A stretch of DNA of 64,000 nt from RBG-16-66-20 sp036262835 (GTDB lineage: Bacteria; Pseudomonadota; Gammaproteobacteria; Burkholderiales; SG8-39): contig DATAID010000033.1 in NCBI GenBank assembly GCA_036262835.1, positions 1 to 64,000 of the forward strand, in the 5' to 3' direction. The notes below the pieces were generated by a model that was not told where the DNA came from, did not search any database, and was given only the letters and a program-made list of their open reading frames with translations. Position numbers and translations under genes: made by a program. Below, in pieces: positions 59,367-64,000 of the stretch (within the stretch, counting starts at the first letter, position 1; every line of letters begins with the position of its first letter).

Positions 59367-60332
59367 ATGGACGCGGGCACGCCGCCGCTCCTGCCGGCGA
59401 AGGACGCCGCGGCGCTCTTCGGCCGCATCGCCGGCAACATCGAGCGCGTCATGCGCGGCAGCCACGACGCGGTGAGAAAGCTGCTCGCCGCCTTCGCCTC
59501 CGGCGGCCACGTCCTCATCGAGGATTACCCCGGCACCGGCAAGACGACCCTGGCGAAGAGCCTCGCCGCCTCGGTCGGCACGCGCTTCACGCGCATCCAG
59601 TTCACGCCCGACCTGCTGCCCTCGGACATCCTCGGCGTCTCGGTCTTCAACCAGAAGGACCAGGCTTTCGAGTTCCGCTCCGGGCCGGTGTTCACCTCGA
59701 TCCTGCTCGCCGACGAGATCAACCGCGCCTCGCCGCGCACGCAGTCGGCGCTGCTCGAAGTCATGGCCGAGGGCCAGGTCTCGATCGAGGGGCGCACCTA
59801 TCCGATGGACGAGGTGTTCTTCGTGGTGGCGACGCAAAACCCGGTCGAATTCCGCGGCACCTATCCGCTGCCCGAAGCGCAGATGGACCGCTTTGCGATG
59901 TGCCTCGCGCTCGGCTACGTCGCCCCGGAAGTCGAAGCCGAGGTGCTCGCGGCGCAGGATCTCGGCCACCCGCTCGCGAGCCTCGGCGCCGCGGCGACGC
60001 GCGAGGAGGTGCTCGCGCTGAAGGAGCGCGTGCGCCACGTCCGCATCGCCGACGAGCTGCGCCGCTACGTGGTCGAGGTGGTGCGCCGCACGCGGCTCGC
60101 GCCGCAGGTGCAGCTCGGCTGCGGCCCGCGCGCCTCGATCGCGCTCTCCTCGGCCGCCAAGGCGCTCGCGCTCTTCGACGGCGAGGATTACGTGCGGCCG
60201 GAGCACCTGCACGAGCTCGCGGTGCCGGTGCTCGCGCACCGGCTCGTGCTCGATCCGCAGGCGAAATTTTCGGGCGCCTCGGGCGCGAGCCTCGTCGCCG
60301 ACATCCTGCGCCAGGTGCCGGTTCCCGCCTAG
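59367..60332 (+). CDS. MoxR-family AAA+ ATPase (321 aa)
   Basis: A chaperone-like AAA ATPase. Walker A is EDYPGTGKTTLAKSL (about residues 52-66), Walker B LADEINRASP (about 112), and ATQNPVEFRGTYPLPEAQMDRF (sensor 1 to arginine finger, about 155-176). Typical MoxR-DUF58-transglutaminase neighbours follow. MoxR proteins help insert metals or assemble protein complexes; the DUF58 and TgpA partners point to envelope-linked function. Five bases after the cofD stop. Confidence 0.92.
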   Translation: MDAGTPPLLPAKDAAALFGRIAGNIERVMRGSHDAVRKLLAAFASGGHVLIEDYPGTGKTTLAKSLAASVGTRFTRIQFTPDLLPSDILGVSVFNQKDQAFEFRSGPVFTSILLADEINRASPRTQSALLEVMAEGQVSIEGRTYPMDEVFFVVATQNPVEFRGTYPLPEAQMDRFAMCLALGYVAPEVEAEVLAAQDLGHPLASLGAAATREEVLALKERVRHVRIADELRRYVVEVVRRTRLAPQVQLGCGPRASIALSSAAKALALFDGEDYVRPEHLHELAVPVLAHRLVLDPQAKFSGASGASLVADILRQVPVPA

Positions 60333-60340
60333 GAAGTGCC

Positions 60341-61696
60341 GTGCGGCGCCTGGTTTACCGCTCGTTGCGCTTTTTCAGCCGGATCGACCACGCGCTGCGC
60401 GAGCGCCTGACCGTGGCGGGCTGGCTTGCGCTCGGCACCTGCGGGGCCGCCGCCGCCGCGGGCCTGGACACCAACCAGACCGTGACCTACCGCGCCTTCA
60501 CCTTTCTCGCGGCGCTGCTGCTCCTTTCCTGGATGGCGAGCCTGCTCTTTCCACTCCTTTTTCGCCGCCAGCTCGAGGCGCGCCGCGAGTTGCCGCGCTA
60601 TGCGACGGCGGGCGAAGCGTTCGACTACCGCGTCGTCCTCGACAACCGCAGCACGCGCGCGGTCGCCGGCGCGAGCGTGCAGGAGTATTTCCGCGATCCG
60701 CGCCCCGGCTACGAGGAATGGCGACGGGCGCGCGAGCCGGGCGAGGAGCGGCGCAACTGGTGGGACCGCACCGTCGGCTATTTCCGCTGGCGCTGGCTGA
60801 TCGAGCGGCGCATTCCGCGCACGCCCGAGCCCGCCGAGCTCGGGCCGCTCCAGCCCGGCGAGCGCCGCGAGCTGCGCCTTGCGTTCACGCCGAGGCGGCG
60901 CGGCCGCATCGAGCTCGCCGGGCTCACTGTCGGACGCAGCGATCCGCTCGGCCTGGTGCGCGGCCTCGTGCGCGTGCCGCTGGAGGCGAAGGTCATCGCG
61001 CTGCCGCGCCGCTACCGGCTGCCCGAGGTGGCGCTGCCGGGCAAGCGAAAATTCCAGCCCGGCGGCGTGTCGCTGGCGGCCTCCGTCGGCGATTCGGAGG
61101 AGTTCCTCGCCCTGCGCGACTACCGGCCGGGCGATCCGCTGCACCGCATCCACTGGAAGAGCTTCGCGCGCTCGGGCAAGCCCGTGGTGAAGGAGTACCA
61201 GGACGAATTCTTCGAGCGCCATGCGCTCGTCCTCGACACCGGCGGCGCCGGGCCGAAAGGGCGCGGCGAGGATGCGGCCTTCGAGGATGCGGTCGCGGTC
61301 GCCGCGTCCTTCGTCTACACGCTTGATACGCACGAGTGCCTGCTGGACCTGCTCTTCGTAGGCGGCGAGGTGCGGGCCTACACCGCGGGCCGCGGCCAGA
61401 TGCAGGCCGAGCACATGCTGGAGGTGCTCGCCGCGGTCGGCCCGAGCGCCCCGGAAGAGTTTTCGGCGCTCGCGCAGGCCGTGCTCGCCCGGCGCGCGAT
61501 TCTCTCGAGCGTCATCCTCATCCTCCTTTCGTGGGACGAGGCGCGCTCGCGCCTGGTGGCGTCGCTTCGCGCCTCCGGCTCCGAAGTGCGCGCGCTGCTC
61601 GTCTGTCCGGAGCGCGATGCGCCGGCCGAACGACCCGCAGGCGTGGTGCTGCTGCATCCCGGCGCGATCGAGAAGGGGCTCGCGGCATTGCGATGA
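60341..61696 (+). CDS. DUF58-domain protein (451 aa)
   Basis: Two N-terminal membrane helices (about residues 30-75), then a cytoplasmic or periplasmic beta domain, and the DUF58/vWA-like region with RDYRPGDPLHRIHWKSFARS (about 260), the family signature. GTG at 60341, 8 bases after the moxR stop, is chosen; upstream start codons in this frame lie inside moxR. In moxR-DUF58-transglutaminase loci the three proteins are thought to work as an envelope-related complex. Overlaps the next start as ATGA. Confidence 0.88.
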   Translation: MRRLVYRSLRFFSRIDHALRERLTVAGWLALGTCGAAAAAGLDTNQTVTYRAFTFLAALLLLSWMASLLFPLLFRRQLEARRELPRYATAGEAFDYRVVLDNRSTRAVAGASVQEYFRDPRPGYEEWRRAREPGEERRNWWDRTVGYFRWRWLIERRIPRTPEPAELGPLQPGERRELRLAFTPRRRGRIELAGLTVGRSDPLGLVRGLVRVPLEAKVIALPRRYRLPEVALPGKRKFQPGGVSLAASVGDSEEFLALRDYRPGDPLHRIHWKSFARSGKPVVKEYQDEFFERHALVLDTGGAGPKGRGEDAAFEDAVAVAASFVYTLDTHECLLDLLFVGGEVRAYTAGRGQMQAEHMLEVLAAVGPSAPEEFSALAQAVLARRAILSSVILILLSWDEARSRLVASLRASGSEVRALLVCPERDAPAERPAGVVLLHPGAIEKGLAALR

Positions 61697-63666
61697 GCGC
61701 GGCGCTGCCCCTAGCCCGGCCGGCCCTGCCCCCGTTCGCGATCGGCGCGGCGCTCGTCTTCTGGGGCTGGCAAAGCGGCAACCTTGCCGTCGGCCTCATT
61801 GCGGCGCTCGCGCTCGAGGCGCCGCGCTGGCTGAACCTGCGGATCGACCTCGGCGTGACCGAGCACTCGACCATCGCGGACCTTTCCACCATCGGCTTCG
61901 TCCTGCTGGCCGTGATCATCGCCGCCAACCGCGGCGTCGCGAGCGGCGTGCTGCAGGCCTTCATCTGGCTGCCGCTCGTGCTCTCGCCCATCGTGCTCGC
62001 GCAATACGTGTGCGCCGAGCGGCGCCTGCCGCTGTCCGCCTTGTTCCGCTACATGCGCAAGTTGAAGCGCCAGAACCCGGAGACGCTCGATCCGCTCGTC
62101 GACATCGGCGCGGTGTATGTCGCGCTGGTCCTCCTCTCGGCGGGCGTCGCCAACCAGCGCGGTCCCGGCTACTACATCGGCATCGTGCTCGGCGCCGCGC
62201 TGCTCCTCTACGGCGCAAGGCCGCGCGAGGCGAATCTCGCCGCCGGCGCGGCCATGGTCCTTGCCGCGGCGGGCTTCGGCTACGTCGGGCATGTGGCGCT
62301 CGCGGACGCGCAGTCGCTTCTCATCGACTGGGTGATGGACCTCGATCTCATTCGCCGCGCCGATCCCGACCCGTACCGGGTGCGCACCGAAATCGGCTCG
62401 CTCGGACGCCTGAAGAAATACGACGCCATCGTCCTGCGCGTCTACGCCAGCGAGAGCGACGTCGCGCGCGTGCGGCTGCTGCACCGCGCGAGCTACAACA
62501 CCTATCTCGGGCGGACCTGGATCGCGCGCGGGCCGGGCATGGCCTCGGTCAACTCGGAAAGCGACAACGAGACCTGGATCCTCTCGCGCGAGGCGCCCGA
62601 CTGGAGCGTGCGCATCGCGACGAGCTTTGAGCTCGGCCGCGCGCTGCTTCCGCTTCCGGCGGGCACCGTGCGCATCGAGTCCTTTCCCGCCAATGCCATG
62701 AGCCGCAACTCCTTCGGCGCCGTGCACGCGGTACTCGGCGTGGACTGGGCGAGCTACGTGGCCAAGGTCGCGGACGGCACGCCGCTCTACAGCGCGCCGG
62801 CCGCCGAAGACCTCGCCGTGCCGCTGGAGGAGGCGGCCGTCTTCGACCGCATCGCCGGCGAGCTCGGGCTCCGCAACATCCCAGTCCCGGAAGCCCTGAA
62901 GCGCGTGAACCGGTTTTTCGCGGGCTTTCGGTACTCGACCTGGCGCGACCGGCCGGTGCCGCAGGGCGAGACGGCGCTCGGCGACTTCATGACCCGCACC
63001 AAGGCCGGTCACTGCGAGTACTTCGCGGCGGCGACGACGCTGCTCTTGCGCGCCGCGGGCATTCCGGCGCGCTATGCGACCGGCTTCGCGGTGATCGAAT
63101 ACAGCGACCTCGAAAGCGCGTTCATCGTGCGCACGCGCCACGCGCACGCCTGGGCGCAGGCATTCGTGGACGGCCGATGGACCGACTTCGACACCACGCC
63201 CGCGGACTGGGCGCCCGAGGAGGCGCGCGAGGCGCCGGTCTGGCAGGGCCTCATGGACCTGCTGCGCTACGCGGGCTTCCGCTGGTCGCAGCGCGGCGAG
63301 TTCAGGGCCGGCAACGCCTGGTTCCTGGTTCTCGCCGTGCTCGCCGGCATCCTCGCCTGGCGCGTGCTGCGCGGGCGAAAAATCGTGCGCGAAGAGAAGC
63401 TCGCCGCCGCGGCGCGTCTTCGCTTCCCCGGCCAGGACTCGGAGTTCTACGCCCTCGAGAAATCTTTCGGCCAGCGCGATTCCACGGAGACGCAGGCGGC
63501 GTGGTTCTTCAGGATTGAAAAAACCCTGGCGAAAGACCGGCGCGACAATCTTCTCGCGGCGCTGCGCCTGCACCAGCGCTATCGCTTCGACCCGGACGGC
63601 ATCACGCTGGAAGAGCGCAAGCGCCTGCGGGAACTGTGCGCCACGCTCGCGCCTCAAAAGGCCTGA
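61693..63666 (+). CDS. TgpA-type membrane transglutaminase (DUF3488 + transglutaminase core) (657 aa)
   Basis: About seven transmembrane helices in residues 10-200, a periplasmic transglutaminase-like domain and a final helix (about 550-570) with a cytoplasmic tail. The catalytic triad is Cys441 (GHCEYFAA), His485 (RHAHAWAQAF) and Asp500 (TDFDTTP). Related to P. aeruginosa TgpA, an essential envelope protein. ATGA overlap with DUF58; TGATG overlap with the following gene. Confidence 0.9.
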   Translation: MSAALPLARPALPPFAIGAALVFWGWQSGNLAVGLIAALALEAPRWLNLRIDLGVTEHSTIADLSTIGFVLLAVIIAANRGVASGVLQAFIWLPLVLSPIVLAQYVCAERRLPLSALFRYMRKLKRQNPETLDPLVDIGAVYVALVLLSAGVANQRGPGYYIGIVLGAALLLYGARPREANLAAGAAMVLAAAGFGYVGHVALADAQSLLIDWVMDLDLIRRADPDPYRVRTEIGSLGRLKKYDAIVLRVYASESDVARVRLLHRASYNTYLGRTWIARGPGMASVNSESDNETWILSREAPDWSVRIATSFELGRALLPLPAGTVRIESFPANAMSRNSFGAVHAVLGVDWASYVAKVADGTPLYSAPAAEDLAVPLEEAAVFDRIAGELGLRNIPVPEALKRVNRFFAGFRYSTWRDRPVPQGETALGDFMTRTKAGHCEYFAAATTLLLRAAGIPARYATGFAVIEYSDLESAFIVRTRHAHAWAQAFVDGRWTDFDTTPADWAPEEAREAPVWQGLMDLLRYAGFRWSQRGEFRAGNAWFLVLAVLAGILAWRVLRGRKIVREEKLAAAARLRFPGQDSEFYALEKSFGQRDSTETQAAWFFRIEKTLAKDRRDNLLAALRLHQRYRFDPDGITLEERKRLRELCATLAPQKA

Positions 63667-64000
63667 TGCGCGCCTGCCTCATGTTTCTCGCGGCGTTTTC
63701 CTCGGCGACTTTCGCGCAGAACGCGGAGATCCAGAAGCAGCTCCTCCTGCGCGACCAGCAATCGGCCGAGTTCGCCCTCCAGCTGCGCCAGTCGCAGGAA
63801 GCGCTGAAGGTCGCGCCGGCTGACCGAGCGAACGTCGAATCGCGCCAGCTCCGGGAGCGCCAGCGGCTGGAGAACCTCGATCAGCAGCAGCGCGCAAACA
63901 TCAGGCCGGACACGCCTGAGGCGCTGCGGCCGGTGGAGCGCCTGCAAGCCGAAGCCGACCGGCGCCCTTTCCTGTCGCCGATCGTGGAAGTGCCGGTCGA
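63666..64000 (+). CDS. Exported Gln/Arg-rich coiled-coil protein, 3' truncated by the window
   Basis: The first 111 codons are present. The N-terminal signal peptide is MRACLMFLAAFSSATFA, followed by about 65 residues rich in Gln, Arg, Glu and Leu (IQKQLLLRDQQSAEFALQLR...RQLRERQRLENLDQQQR) that should form a helical coiled coil. ATG shares one base with the TgpA stop (TGATG), so it is part of the moxR operon. I do not recognise a named family; similar short exported proteins follow this operon in some betaproteobacteria (impression only). The end is outside the window. Confidence 0.7.
   Translation, partial: MRACLMFLAAFSSATFAQNAEIQKQLLLRDQQSAEFALQLRQSQEALKVAPADRANVESRQLRERQRLENLDQQQRANIRPDTPEALRPVERLQAEADRRPFLSPIVEVPV

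Overview
The window is a gene-dense, high-GC stretch of bacterial chromosome. The proteins point to an aerobic Gram-negative betaproteobacterium, probably Burkholderiales-like. Supporting evidence includes an intracellular PHA depolymerase, a CysB-type LysR regulator beside a siroheme sulfite reductase, DsbB, MlaC, several acyl-CoA pathways and a NdvB-type cyclic glucan synthase. I see no tRNA, rRNA, IS element, prophage or CRISPR array. There is no gene-free stretch longer than about 300 bases.

Layout. (1) 1-4647: the end of an acyl-CoA carboxylase operon (carboxyltransferase beta tail, two acyl-CoA dehydrogenases, biotin carboxylase alpha, hotdog thioesterase). (2) 4666-7670: small envelope genes (a 56-aa ORF, OmpA-like protein, MlaC-like protein), a Crp/Fnr-type regulator and a low-molecular-weight phosphatase. 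(3) 7782-19982: the 2876-aa cyclic glucan synthase, then a membrane-lipid group (acyl desaturase, cyclopropane synthase, geranylgeranyl-reductase-type flavoprotein). (4) 20038-27355, minus strand: a Liv-type ABC importer whose operon also holds an acyl-CoA ligase and a phytanoyl-CoA dioxygenase-family enzyme. (5) 27428-30222: the divergent split atuA pair, a TetR regulator and dsbB. (6) 30248-32841: channel-like membrane protein, GST and cupin. (7) 32926-37051: siroheme/sulfite-reduction operon with divergent cysB. (8) 37048-45090: PHA depolymerase, penicillin-acylase-family hydrolase, exporter, glucose-dehydrogenase-like enzyme, GH15 glycosidase and GNAT. (9) 45087-52720: transport, acyl-CoA ligase and a partial phenylacetate set (paaY, enoyl-CoA hydratase, paaG, paaK). 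(10) 52738-55381: an alkylation-repair operon (Ada-AlkA fusion, Ogt, 2OG oxygenase). (11) 55501-64000: exporter, FadH-like reductase, an unexpected CofD (coenzyme F420 biosynthesis), then a MoxR-DUF58-transglutaminase operon running off the end.

Functional themes. Acyl-CoA metabolism dominates: regions 1, 4, 5 and 9 together offer import, CoA activation, alpha-hydroxylation, dehydrogenation, carboxylation and thioester hydrolysis, suited to branched or isoprenoid acids and aromatics. Genes are packed tightly, and most operon junctions are 1- or 4-nt overlaps. The most unusual feature is that several 4-nt overlaps read CTGA: the downstream gene appears to start with CTG, and in two cases (22059 and 46289, minus strand) no ATG, GTG or TTG start fits. 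Other points worth checking are the CofD homologue, the liv-ligase-PhyH/atuA divergent locus with a shared palindrome, and the 2OG oxygenase in the DNA-alkylation operon.
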